Assembly: GCF_963169125.1 (NCBI RefSeq)
Contig: NC_084795.1
Span: forward strand, 137,431,701-137,495,700
Reading direction: 5' to 3'
Source of the DNA: Humulus lupulus
Taxonomy: Eukaryota; Streptophyta; Magnoliopsida; Rosales; Cannabaceae
Length of the DNA: 64,000 nucleotides
A program made the translations under genes and the position numbers. Of the stretch, positions 31,651 through 43,559 are shown piece by piece. The stretch's first letter is position 1. Every line of letters begins with the position of its first letter. The notes beneath the pieces were generated by a model. The model was not told the DNA's origin. It saw only the letters and a list, made by a program, of their open reading frames with translations, and ran no database searches.

Positions 31651-32957
31651 CGAGCTGAAGCTTGCATGTTTGTTGGCTATCCTAAAGGTACTCGGGGTGG
31701 ACTTTTCTATAGTCATTCAGAAAAGAAAGTGTTTACTTCTACGAATGCTACTTTTCTAGACAATGACTATGTCCAAAACTTCAAACCACGCAGCAAAGTA
31801 GTTTTAGAGGAGATGGTTAAAGAATTGACTCCAACAATTGTTCCATCATCATCAACGCGAGTTGATGATGAAATTCCCACTCTTCATATCCAATCGACGC
31901 AAGTCGATCTAAATGAAGAAAGTACCACTGTTCCTGAGCAAACAGTCACGGAGCCTCGTCATAGTGGGAGGGTTTCTAGGAACCCAGTTCACTATGGTAT
32001 GGATGGTGAAACCAATATGGTTGTTGGTGACACTAGTGATTATGATCTGTTGTCTTTCAAACAGGCAATGGCTAGCCCTGATAAGGAACTATGGCTCGAA
32101 GCCATGAAACATGAAATGGAGTCAATGTACTCAAATTCTGTCTGAGATCTTGTGGAAGCACCTAGTGACTTTAGGGCCATTGGGTGCAAGTGGATCTATA
32201 AGAAGAAGTGAGGTGTTGATGGAAATATTGAGACTTATAAAGCTCGATTAGTGGCAAAGGGTTATACCCAAAGAGAATGCGTGGACTATGAGGAAACTTT
32301 TAGTCCGGTAGCCATGCTAAAATCCATTCGTACCCTCCTATCCACAGCAGCCGCTCTCGACTATGAGATCTGGAAAATGGACGTCAAGACAACTTTTCTT
32401 AATGGAAAGCTTGATGAAGTCATTTATATGGACCAGCCATAAGGATTTAAAGTAGCTGGACAAGAAAGAAAAGTTTGCAAGTTGAATAGGTCTATTTGTG
32501 GACTTAAGCAAGCTTCTCGTTCCTGGAATCTTAGGTCTGATGAAATAATCAAAACCTATGGCTTTGAACAAAATATTTATTAGCCTTGTGTTTACCAACT
32601 GAAGGCAAATCAAATAGTGGTATTGCTGGTTCTTTATGTAGATGATATCTTACTTATTGGAAACAATGTTAAGAAATTGTCTTGTGAAGAATTGGCTGAA
32701 CACTTAATTCCAGATGAAGGATTTGGGTGAAGCAAGTTATGTTCTAGGTATCTAGATCATTAGGGATAGAAAGAATAGACTCTTAGCTCTATCTCAAGCA
32801 GCTTACATAGATAAAGTGCTTGAATGATTCTCAATGACAAATTCCAAGAAAGGACGTTTTTCGTCCCACCATGGAATTCATCTTCCAAAGAAGTAGTATC
32901 CCCAGACTCTTGAAGAGGAAGATGCAATGATAAAAGTTCCTTACGCATCTGCAGTTG
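31651..32957 (+). pseudogene. Copia D reverse transcriptase with truncated RNase H
   Basis: It continues the integrase tail and a Ser/Thr-rich linker (about 31800-31980) into RT: PDKELWLEAMKHEMESM, WIYKKK, YKARLVAKGYTQ, VDYEETFSPVA, VKTTFLNGKLDEVIYM, RSICGLKQASRSW and LYVDDILLIGN (about 32630-32660, with the catalytic Asp pair). Stops occur at 32143, 32209, 32440 and 32581, with frame loss after about 32700. The last recognisable residues, PYASAVG at 32938-32957, lead into RNase H in intact copia elements. Here the sequence switches to LTR within the next few bases. Confidence 0.85.
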
Positions 32958-34287
32958 GACTAGCCCTACGGACTAGCCCATACTTACATCTTGGGAACTC
33001 GGTAGTATAATTGAGTTGGAGTGTTAATCATAAATATGAACATCTATAGCTTCTGATGAAGAAGTGAAACGATAGTTTCCTTTTAGTTTGGTTCAAGGTG
33101 TTAAATGATAGAGATCTCATTTGAGTAATTAAATTTGTTTACTGAAATATCATTTACAAGGAACTAAGTGTTTTAAGGATAAAATACAATGAGGGGTAAA
33201 ATGATATTTTAGTCCTATCTCATTGTAGACCGTCTATAGAGGATTGGGTGACAATTATGGTTGTAACAATGGATAATTAATAGCGTATTTATATTTGTTA
33301 TAGAGCATTCTATGAATTCAAGAGTGCAATTCCGAGTCTATAGTGGAGTCACGAGGAATTAATAAGTTAGTAAATTTATTTGTTAGATTTATGATAACTT
33401 ATTGGAGCTTGATTTCATAGGCCCATGGTCCCCATTGCACCTTGGATAAAATCATCTAGATAGTCTCAATTAATTGGTTTAGTTATCAATTAGAATTATC
33501 AAAGTTGATCAGGTCAATTTTGGATAGTTTCACAGAGTTCTGCAATTTAGAGAAGAAAAGAGAAGTTAGGGCAGATTTATTAATTAAGATAAATTGGTAT
33601 CTAAATATATAAATAATTTTAAATCAAGGTTCAAATTATAAATAATTAATTTGATAAAGGATTTAAATAATTATGTAATTAATTAAATCAATAGAAAATA
33701 ATACAGGCTTGATTTTAAGTCCAATAGGCTTATAATTAAATGAGAAATTTCACGGGCCTAAAGCCCGTGATAATTTTGACCTAGGGCTGTTAATTGGATA
33801 TTATTTTATTGATATTTTAATTAAATAAATGACCTAATTGAGTCTATAAAAGGAATGTTAAATGAGAGTTGAAAACATAAGTCGAAACATAAGTTGAAAC
33901 ACAAGTTTCTGATAGGTTTTAGATTCTCTCTAAACATAAGTCCTTTTCTAAGCCTTATTGTTCTTTTCTCTTCTTCTCTCTATATCTATCTCATGTGTTG
34001 AGAATTACCCACTCTAGTTTAGGTGATTTTAAGGATACTTTGGAAGACTGTGAAGAAAATTGAAGATCGATTTAATTTCTTGGTAATACTCTGTGACTGA
34101 AAGGATATAAGGGTTAGAGAACCTGAAGGAAGGACTCTATTATTCCGCTGCGTATAATGTTAGTATTCTTATCATTATTTTTCTTTGAATTCAATTTTAG
34201 AAACATGTTATAGGTTGTCTCATATTAACCTGTTTAATATTAGATCTACATGAAAATAAATAAAGATCTTGTATAAGTTTCCCAACA
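32958..34287 (+). repeat. Copia D LTR, 5' part missing
   Basis: It begins inside the LTR at the block CCCTACGGACTAGCCC (about 32963) and runs to CCCAACA at 34287. It is nearly identical to about 1203-2509. The right end is followed at once by element F coding sequence. Confidence 0.85.
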
Positions 34288-36571
34288 GTAAAAGTCGATT
34301 TCAAAGAAGCTTCAAGAGTTGTAAAAATTGGGAAAAATCTTGAAGACAAAAGAAAGAAGGAGCTGGTCGATTTTTTATGGAAAAACCTGGATGTTTTCGC
34401 CTGGTCGCACTAGGATATGGTGGGAGTATAACAATGCACACATTAAACTTGGACAAGAACTTGCCTGCAAAATCCCAAAAACGAAGGCTTTTGGGAACAG
34501 TGCGAGCTGAAGCGCTAGAAGAAAAAGTAGCTCAGTTACTAAAATGTGAGTTTATCAGGGAAGCAAAATACCCAATCTGGGTTGCCAATCCCATGCTGGT
34601 CTCGAAACCAAATGGGAAATGGAGAACCTATATCGACTTCTCTGACCTAAACAAGGCTTGTCCCAATGACTGTTTCCCACTGCCAAGGATTGACTAGTTG
34701 GTAGACGCCACGGCAGGTCATGAGCTCATGTCTTTCATGGACGCATACTCTGGATATAACCAGATCGCAATGAACCTTACATACAAAGAGCATACCAGTT
34801 TCATGACTGAGCATAACGTATATTTTTACAAAGTTATGCCATTTGGATTAAAAAATGTCAGGGCTACATACCAACGCTTAGTCAACAAAATGTTTGCTAA
34901 CCAGATCGAGAGAAACATGAAAGTGTATGTCGATGACATGCTCGTCAAATCAAAGACTGCCAATAACCATGTGTCCAACTTGGAAGAATGTTTTGAAATA
35001 TTGAGGAAATATGACATGAAGCTGAATCCCCAGAAATGCACGTTCGGGGTGGCATCTGGGAAATTTTTGGGGTTCATAGTAAACACAAGGGGGATAGAGG
35101 CGAATCCTGAAAAAATAAGATCGTTGTTAGACATGCCTTCACCCAGGTCGCGCGTAAGGAAGTTCAAAGCCTAGCTGGGAGGGTGGCAGCTTTAAATCGC
35201 TTCATTTCAAAATCCACTGACAAGTGTCTGCCATTATACAACTTGCTCAGAGGAAACAAGAAATTTGAGTGGACCGAAGAATGCGAAAAGGAATTCCACG
35301 ATTTGAAGTCGCATCTAGCAGAACCCCCTGTACTATCCAAACCGACGTTTGGAGAGTCTCTATTTCTTTACTTGGCTGTGACAGAAAATGCAGTCAGTGT
35401 CGTGCTGGTTCGAGAAGAAGACCATATGCATAAACTAGTATATTATGTAAGCAAGAGGATTCTCGGAGCTGAATCACGGTACCCACTGATAGAGAAGCTG
35501 GCATTCTATTTAATTTTGGCTTCCAGGAAGCTCCGGCCATATTTCTAGTCCCATTCTATCAACGTCTTAATCGACCAAACTTTAAGGCAAGTATTGCAAA
35601 AACCTAAAATGTCGGGACGTCTCTTTAAATGGGCCATCGAACTTAGCCAATTTGAGATATTATACATGCCACGTACTGCGACCAAGAGTCAGGCCCTTGC
35701 TGATTTTATGGCTGAGTGCACTAGTTTTCAGGATGAGCTCATGAGGGAGCCAGTGCAGGAATTATGGAAAATCTTTGTTAATGGATCATCAAATGAGAAC
35801 AGATCGAGAGCTGAGATAATCTTAATCTCTCCTGAAGGACATCGGTTCCATACAACTCTGAGATTCAGATTTGAAGCATCCAACAACGAATTAGAGTATG
35901 AGACCTTATTGGCAGGGCTGAGGGTGGCAAAGGAGCTGAAGGCGAAAGCCACCCAATGCTATAATGATTCCCAACTCGTGGTAAATCAGATATTGGGAGA
36001 GTATCAAGCTCGAGGCATCAAGATGGCGGCCTACCTGGCTAAAGTAAAGGGGGAATTGTTTGAATTTGAATTTAGCTCTGTTGAACAGATACCCCGTGAG
36101 CAGAACTCTAACGTTGAGGCTTTAGCACAACTTGATACCACCAAAGAGATAGAAATATTGAATGTAGTACCAGTGGAGTTCTTGGAAAGCCTAAGAGTAA
36201 CGAGAGAAACGGTGGAGGTCAGAATGATTGACATAAGATCGACCTGGATGACTCCTATAATGGAATATCTCGCAATTGGAAAGTTACCTGGTGATAGAAA
36301 AGACACGAAAAAACTACTTTATCAGGCTCCACGGTATGTAATAGTTGATGGAATCCTATATCGGCAAGGTCATTCATTACCCCTCCTACGATGTGTTCTG
36401 CCCGATGAAGCCAGAACCATTTTGCAAGAAATACACGAAGGTTTTTGTGGAGATCACGCTGGGGGGAAAAACTTAGCGCTGAAGGTACTGAGACAGGGTT
36501 ATTTCTGGCCTACTCTAATGAAAGATTCAATCTGGTATGTTCAGTCTTATTATTATGGAATAGCCACTTAG
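34288..36571 (+). pseudogene. Element F reverse transcriptase, RNase H and integrase start
   Basis: It starts within the segment before RT (VDFKEASRVVKIGKNLE in a damaged frame). RT has VSKPNGKWRTYIDF, SFMDAYSGYNQIAM, MPFGLKN and YVDDMLVKSK. RNase H has NGSSNEN (its first catalytic position reads Asn where others have Asp), LEYETLLAGL and YNDSQLVVNQ. Integrase retains HEGFCGDHAGG and GYFWPTL and then loses similarity at about 36545. Damage: a frameshift near 34400, TAG 34695-34697 (same codon as the TAG in element C), a frameshift near 35150 and TAG near 35547. The truncation removes the whole catalytic core of integrase. Confidence 0.85.
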
Positions 36572-37265
36572 TCTTATTATTACGAGCTCGTGTTGTCACA
36601 TTGTAAAAGCAACCAGGAATGTTTATACGTTATGGTTACTTGGGGGCACATAATCGAGGCGAGTTTTTGAGAAAATTAAGCTTACTCGGATAAGATTAAA
36701 AACTTAGAAGCTTGGAGAAATTGATTATTCGAGGCTTTTTAACGCTGGAGTTTTCAGTAAACCTAGCGCAAACTAAGAATAAAAATCATCAAAAACCCTG
36801 GATATAACCAGGTCTGAGGCCTGATTCCTAACATGTATAACACTAGTTAGTTTAATAAAAACCTTCGATATAACCATGTTTGAGGCCTGATTCCTAATAG
36901 GTATAACACTATTAAGTTTATTAAAAACCCTGGATATAACAAGGTCCGAGGACTGATTCTTAATAGGTATGACGTAAATAAGTGAGAAAAATCTTGGTTA
37001 CAACCAAGATATTGATAAAATCTATCTCGATCTAAAAGTCATCCCTAAGATTTTGAATGTACAAGAGTCTGAAGATTCATAAACATGTGAAAATAATAAA
37101 GGAAAGGCAAATAGATCACAAGTTAGGTGTATATTCAAATAATATATATATATTGTCATCTCGAGGAGAAAAATCTCGAACTAAGCCCGAGGGCAATTGT
37201 TTTAATCCTAAGGGATTGTTACAGAAACTAAAAAAAAAATAGTTACAATAAAAATCTTGAAAAAA
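36572..37265. other. Spacer of element F between pol and antisense gene
   Basis: Non-coding. Holds a CTTGGGGGCACATAA stretch (about 36639-36654) like that at 24680, and the 66-bp tandem repeats described separately. Its reverse complement is partly similar to 56330-56620 of element B. Confidence 0.6.
36791..36985. repeat. 66-bp tandem repeat with hairpin, 3 copies
   Basis: AAAAACC recurs at 36791, 36857 and 36923, exactly 66 bp apart, each followed by a GATATAACCA-type stretch, GAGG-CTGATTC and GTATAACAC. The first unit holds CCTGGATATAACCAGG, a 5-bp stem. A GC-richer form of this hairpin occurs in element B at about 56412-56440 on the other strand. Confidence 0.85.
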
Positions 37266-38146
37266 AAGTCATTGAGCCCTGTCAGCACGCTCCATCGAGG
37301 TGACCTCCTCACCGTCTCCCTCTACTGCTCCGGAAGCCTCGCTAGTCTCTAAGGGTTCCTTTGAAAACTGAATCTTGAATCTAGCAAGATACGGGTCCCA
37401 CAGCTTAGGTTGCATGAAAGAGAAGTTCCCATCCTGGTTGAAAGCCCAGCAATGATAAAGCATCTCCTCCATTGTCGACAAGGACATTGCAGCTTCCTCC
37501 TTGGCCTTAGCCTTAGCCTCGATCAGCTTTGCTTTGAGTTCGTCATTCTTGGCCTGAAGTTGATCAGCACGATGACTCGTCTCCACGACCTGAGCCTGAG
37601 AGGTGGATAATGTGTCCTTCACAGTCTGCTCGCCCTCTTGAGAAGAAATTAGAGAAGCTTTGGCAGCATGCTCACTCTCTTGAGCAACACTCAGGGCGGC
37701 TCTAGCGGCCTGCTCATTCTCTTGGGCAGCAGTTAAGGTAGCTCGTAGTTCCTCATTCCTGGCTTTAACACGAGCTATGCTTTGGTATTGAACCAAGACA
37801 GACCACAGAATAACGAAGCAAGTCAATAAGAAAAAAAATACATAATAAAGAAAAAGAAAAGGAAAGTTTAGTAATGGTAAAAGGACTCATGGCGAGGTTC
37901 ATCCCCATAGCAGATTCGAGGACATCTTTCGGGCTACGCTCTTCTATGGCCCTCAGATCCCTGGCACTAGCTTTGTAGGCATGGCCCACCATGTGACTCG
38001 CTGTCTCTTACACGATACCCCTAAAAGCCTTAGGGATCTTGTCCAGATTGTGTGGTTCGACCGGTATCCGGACAAGAGGAATCTCACTTCGGACGGGGGC
38101 CTCGGTTTGAATCACTTGGGGATGTGAGGAAGGCATATGTCGAGGA

Positions 38147-38163
38147 GGGGGGGGGGGGGGGGG
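38147..38163 (-). repeat. Run of 17 G (C on the gene strand)
   Basis: Lies in the Pro-rich linker of antisense gene F. Comparable runs occur in copies C and E. Confidence 0.85.
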
Positions 38164-39896
38164 AGGAGCTTACTGAACAGTGACAATTGTTACTGGAGTT
38201 GGGGGGAGTTCTCTTGGTGGCTGCTCCCGAGCAATGCTTGCACCTTTACCCTTAGGAGGGGATTTTGTGGTACCCCCCATCTTAGGGGTGGTATTCTTTG
38301 CCATCCTGGGCCTTTTTACCACGAGACCAGCTCTGGACCCTCCGGCCTTGAAGGCACTCCTTAAATTTGGAGCTCCCGATATTTCCATCTCTTCACCTAA
38401 AAAACAAAGAGCGAACAGAAGATCCAGTTCACAGGAGTAATGCTTCAAAAATATTATAAGTGCAAGAAAAAAAAAGAATGAGAATCCTACCCTCCAGGCT
38501 AGGGGAGGAACCTATTACGATCAAATCGGGTGTATTTGCTGGGCTAGGCACAATATCAAACTATGGGATTAGCGGAGGGGAGGGGGAATCTAAAGCTATG
38601 ATTTACTTAATACTAGGGGGTTCATGTCCTTCCTCGGGGATGGACTCATCTACGTACTACCTAAAACTCGGAGCAAATGCACCCTGGAGCAGGGATGGCC
38701 AGGTCCTACGGTTGGTTCCATACTCTTCAAAGATGGTGGATCTAAATTTTGAGGTGTTATCAACTACGACGGTGCCTTTGGGATAGCTATGATCATAGCG
38801 TACCACCAAATGATCCACACATTGGAGAAGGGTTACGTTTAGGTTTGGATCGGTAGGGTGACGACTAACGAGATGTTTGGATTAAAATGGATTAGCCTAT
38901 AGCTAGCAGCAGCCTGATCTAATTCTCTTAAAAGGTATGGGTTACCTTGGTCGGAGGGGTCGGCTGCTTCCCTGGACGCAGCTCGTTCAGGATTAGACCC
39001 TTGATTATCTTCAGGAGCTCATCTTTTTCGCACCAACGGTGCCACATCTTATTCTTCTTTGACGTCATCATTGGCTGACAAGGCCTCTTAGAAAAGGGGA
39101 GCTCGGGGATGGCGAGAAGTGGAACTCGAGTCCTCAGAGCTAATTTCTGACCCTTGCTGATTAGTTTACATGCCACCATGGTGGCGTCATTCATGATTTG
39201 GCGATAGTCTTTTTCCCCGGGAGGAAGGCTAGACAAAGTCTCGTACTGACCCCCGAGGGTCTCAGATCATCCTGTCCTAGAAAATATAGATGCACAAGGA
39301 GAAAACTCAATAAGAAGATATAAAAAAATTTCACAATGAAAGTGATAAAAATTCACGTGTTGAATTCACAGAGATAGAAGACTTACGAGGATGGTTGAAA
39401 TATCAATGGTCACAGTTCTTGAACCCATTTGACATAAAGAATAAATCTTTATAGTCATTTGGGTGGCTGGGAAGGTCGATGACGGAGGTGGAATTCAGAA
39501 ACCGAGTGAGGTAACAAAATCCATCACCTCTCCCTTTCTGGTCAGGACTGGCTTTGAGGCAGAAGAAATATAGAATGCCTGCTGGAGTGGGGACCTCCCA
39601 CTTGTGCCTTAGAAATAGATATTTTAATCCTGCCAAAAGCCTGTAAGAATTTGGGGGGAGCAGAAGGGAGCCAATTTAACGTAGTTAAGAAAATCTATGA
39701 AATTTTGGTCCAATGGGAGGAAGGCACTGACCTTTAGGTGCTCGTCACTCCAAGCACCATAGTCGTCTTGGAAGGGGGCGCAGCTCCGTTCTCCCTCAAA
39801 TGCAGGTTGGGCAATTAGACCATCAGCTCCCATCTCGATATTGTGACTTAGCAGGATCTTGTTCACCTTCCCCTGAGTCGTTATCCGTGAGACTAT

Positions 39897-40117
39897 GGGG
39901 GTGTTTGGTATAGGGTAAAGTAAAGGTGGGAATGAGAATTTAAATCCTTTCCTATGTTTGGTTCAAATTTTAAGGGGGTAAATTAATAATTTGTGTGAGC
40001 CCCACATGTATTTTAAAGGTAAAGTGAACCCTTTTGTACACAAGAATTTAATATTACCTCCATCCTAAGTACTTCTACACTTTCCAAGGCAACTCAACTA
40101 CTCAAAATAAATACCCC
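39897..40117. mobile_element. MITE (221 bp) in antisense gene F
   Basis: The ends are GGGGGTGTTTGG and, on the other strand, GGGGTATTTATT, an imperfect inverted repeat. TAT stands on both sides (39894-39896 and 40118-40120). Removing the insert and one TAT restores the HIVSRIT reading seen in A2. No coding capacity. The short terminal repeat and 3-bp duplication resemble Tourist/PIF-Harbinger MITEs, although those usually duplicate TAA or TTA. Confidence 0.75.
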
Positions 40118-40273
40118 TATATGATCAGCCTCGAAAAAAGCATTGGGGTCAATGAAAACCTCTCTTTCCACCACATGACCAAAGTGAGGGATGGGAGAGT
40201 CAGTGGCGATCTGCTTGCCTTTATTTTTATCTTGGGCAGATGAGGTCGTACAATTCTTCTTGGGAGGTGCCAT

Positions 40274-41968
40274 GATTCAGATTACCTGGCGGCAAAGTAG
40301 CCTAATTAGTAGGCGACCTAAGATGGTCTATGGCCATGGTTGTAGAGGTATGAAAGAAAAGGTTTAATTTGTTTACTTTCAAAATTTGAAAGTTTATACG
40401 AGCTAAACTTTGCCCTAGCCTCAACGTGTGGTCCCATGCGGTATCCTAGGCCACACACCGTGATTTCTTAAAATCCCTAGATACTTCGGGATTCACGTGT
40501 CAGAACCGTCAGACCTACTACTTTCCTTTTGAAAGTGGTTTAACGCAAAACCGCCTAAGGAATCGTAACCTCTAAGGTACCTAGGATCAATGTTGATTAT
40601 TTTCCTTAACTAAAAAAGTTTTAGTTGTTTTCTTCCATAATTAATTTTTTTTTAATTAAAATATCCAAAATTAAAATTATCTTGAATTTTAATTTATTAA
40701 AATTAAATTGTTTAATTTTAATTTTGAATTAAAATACCCAAATTCAAATTGGGCCTTAGAAACTTTTGGGTGTTAAAACCCAAAGTTTAATTATTTTAAA
40801 AGTTTGTTTAAAATAATTAAAAAGATGTATAATTCAAAATGGATACGAAAAAGGGTGGCATTGGCTCAACAAGAATACATCTCAAGATTGAAGATCAAAG
40901 TGCTCTTTATCAAGCCTTAGTTAGTCTAGGTTACATTTTCATGTATTTTTTGCAAGTGTTGTAATTTTTCTAGAAATACCCAAAAGTTACCATACCCGCT
41001 TTTATTTAATTATTATAAATGTTTGAATGTGATTAAAATGTTTAATATTTTGTCATGCATTATAACATGTCATTCATATACACACACAGTATGCAACTAG
41101 CATGCATTACATTCGTGTAGAAACATGCTATTAGGAACGTCCTATATATTTTTTGTTGTATGTCTATATTTGATAATTCATATAATAATAAATTTATTCT
41201 TAATTAGTTAAGATGGTAAATCAAAATTAAAGTTGTTTAATTTGTTGTTTTAATGAAAATGTTTTATTAAAATAAAAATGATATTCTCTTAGTTAAAGAA
41301 AAATTAGAATTAAGGGCACACTTTTGTTTTGTTTTGCTTAATTAGATTAGTAATTATTAGAATATCATTTGGTAAAAATAATTAAATTTATTTTTACAAC
41401 TAAATTAAAAAATATTGATTTTGTGAAAAACACATTTTTTCAAAATAGTGAGTGGGAGAAGGAGTTATGACAATAAGTCCCATAGTCTCCATTATTGGTT
41501 GAACACCGAGAGGCCTCGTGTCGCCTCGATTTGCGGTCTCCCTAAGGAAAGACTTATGAATATGTTTATTTTATCTCATGGTTGACTCTCTTATGAGAAT
41601 ATAATTAGTGATGTATTTCAAGTTTGATTGACCCTAAGGTACACTCTTGAGTTAAGTCATTGATTGAAAATAAATGGTTACACTCCAAAGGTGTATCTAG
41701 GCTTTCAAGCACGACTAGTGCATCTTGACCAAACTAGCAGTAGTTCATAAGTTAAAATAGAAAAATGTGTTTTTAATTAATTTGGAGTTAGTATGACCTA
41801 CCCCAAGGCCGTCCATTAATTTTCAAATTAATTTATCATGGATCAGTATATATTTTTTACGTGTTTTTTATATGTTGCGTTCATGATCATATTTACTTTT
41901 CCAAATAAAATTTGATATTTATTATATGTTTTAATTCATTATATTTTATTTATTTATTTCCAGCAACA
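40274..41968. other. Upstream region of antisense gene F, then copia-like leader
   Basis: 40274 to about 40590 matches 8570-9027 (other strand). From about 40600 the sequence is very AT-rich. At about 41475-41575 it resembles the copia D leader (CTCCATTATTGGTTGAACA, GCCTCG..., GACTTATGAATATG). No LTR terminus could be placed. Confidence 0.5.
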
Positions 41969-42397
41969 ATGGTAAACTCTCTTAATCCTGATCAAGAACC
42001 TCAAAATGAGAAATAACCAGTGAATCCTTGTGATGGCCACCTAAGTACTTTTCATTTAGACTTCAACAATCTAGATGTTTGGTACATAAAAATACACATA
42101 ATTATGAGTGAACTAAAAGTGCATGATGAAATTATTGATGTACCTCTAGATGAGCCATCAACTTTATCTGATTATGGTAGTCATAAAAAATACGCGGATT
42201 GGATGAGATCTGATTATTTGGCTCGACATTGTATACTAAAGACTATGCCAGATGATATTAAATCGAGATATGTGAACCTTAGATCTACATACAAGATATG
42301 GGAAAGGATTACAAGTGATTCTTTTGATCACTTAATAAGTTTTCAAGAAGAAAGGGTAAATATGATTTTCTCATCTCTTTTTAATATATTTGAATAG
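41969..42397 (+). pseudogene. Copia-like gag fragment
   Basis: The ATG at 41969 follows a TTATTTCCAG splice-acceptor-like tract. MVNSLNPDQEPQNEK is followed by an in-frame TAA (42014) and then a frame containing FNNLDVWYIKIHIIMSEL, KYADWMRSDYLARHCILK and TYKIWERITSDSF. The pattern W...I...L, W...D..AR..IL..M and IW..I...F fits the copia gag domain, though at low similarity. It ends at TAG 42395 with no zinc knuckle or pol after it. It is a different subfamily from D and G. It might be an unrelated short gene, but the leader similarity upstream supports copia. Confidence 0.55.
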
Positions 42398-43559
42398 TTG
42401 ATTCAAATTTTTATGCCACCATATTTTTGTCTTGTTTTCAAGAATGCATTATTCAAGAAAAGTAAAGAGTGCGAAAGAAACACAAAAAATGATTGCAGAT
42501 TAGTAGACCAAGAGATAACTGACATGGAAATTAGTTTTTTCATTTTCAACTTTGTATTAAGTTCTTTTTCTTTAAAGTAGTTTTAGAATTCTTTCTAGAA
42601 ACTATGTTTTTAGATTCCTTCATTTGATGAATAATAAATACAATTTTTATTTTTAAAATATACTTGTTCCACCTATTTCATCAATGAGTATAAATGAAAA
42701 TTATGAATTATTTATTATTGTGCAAATCATAGATTTAATAAGATGTCTTATTCCAACCACAATTAAGTGAAACATATATGTGAATTATTTTTGAGATTGA
42801 CTTGTAATTAATTAGACATATAAAACAAATAAAAGATAGTTTTTTATTGCAACCATTCAATGGCTTTCTCCCTGTTTATATAGTCTATTAATTAAAGTTA
42901 ACCAAAAGACTTTTCTCTAACAAAGGCTCAAAAATCACATAATAGTTTAGCTAATTCATAGAGATGTATGTTGAACCTTTTTAATGTACAAAGCTAAAAG
43001 AAATAATAAATAGTAAGCCAATATTGATTGACATTTATTTTAGATGTGTGTTAACTTTGATTGAATGCAAAGAAAATTTCTAGAAATTTTTATGCAGCAT
43101 TCAAAGTAAAGCCACTTAGAGACTTGTTTGATCTGATCAAAAGGTAGTCTAAAACTCGAATTTGGAATTCAAGTAATTTGCATGTGAACTTAGAATTCAA
43201 ACCCAACTCACATACAACTAGAATGCTAAGTGAAATTAGTATTTTGGAAAGGGAATATAATCATATTAGATAAGATTAAATTAATGAATGAGCAATCATT
43301 ATCGTCTTTATTATTTATATAATTTTAACACTTGTTATACTCTGTACATGTTTTATTGTACAACATCAAAGACTTAGAAGTTGGGATTCACAAGTGGTTA
43401 TGTGAATAAATTGAAAATTTTCCATGAAGTCATTTAGTGAAACAGTTTAATAATCATAAAAGATTACAAAAGAGTTTGTATATCTTTCATGCTACTTTAA
43501 TAAACCACGATCATTATAATCACTATATTTTCTAGTTAAGTTGTACTAGAAATAATGAT
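42398..43559. other. AT-rich DNA without recognised features
   Basis: Only short, unconvincing reading frames and no LTR terminus, primer site or domain. It may be further decayed copia interior. Confidence 0.4.

Larger units (their letters stand above)
29007..34287 (+). mobile_element. Ty1/copia element D, 5'-truncated, with pol-LTR fusion
   Basis: Leader (29007-29543), gag, protease, integrase and then RT: integrase before RT is the copia order. Pol breaks off in the RNase H region at about 32957 and is joined directly to the interior of an LTR (32958-34287) that matches the copia LTR at about 950-2509. The 5' LTR and primer site are not adjacent; element C abuts the leader. Element F pol begins immediately after 34287. 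Confidence 0.85.
37269..40273 (-). pseudogene. Tat antisense gene, copy F, with MITE insertion
   Basis: Start ATG at 40273 (MAPPKKNCTTSS, as in A2). The transposon-family core follows: KILLSHNIEMGADG, FEGERSC, WSDEHLKVSAF, FLRHKWEVPTPAGILYFFCLKASPDQ and FFMSNGFKNCDH. The donor of the conserved intron is kept (GTAAGT at 39386-39381). The acceptor appears mutated: GCAG in A2 and B is GCAT here. Exon 2 has LGGQYETLSSLPPGEKDYRQI. A Pro run, a coiled coil (about 37500-37770) and the C-terminal motif MLYHCWAFNQDGNFSF with LWDPYLARFK follow, ending at 37269. A 221-bp MITE (39897-40117) splits codons near residue 45; without it the flanks read in one frame. Confidence 0.78.
34288..40590 (+). mobile_element. 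Tat-type element F, truncated on both sides
   Basis: Plus-strand RT, RNase H and partial integrase (to 36571), a spacer with 66-bp repeats, then the antisense gene on the minus strand (40273-37269) and its upstream region. Gag, protease, LTRs and primer site are absent. It is closer to element B than to A or C in RT and in the antisense gene. The right limit is about where similarity to 8600-9027 ends. Confidence 0.8.
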
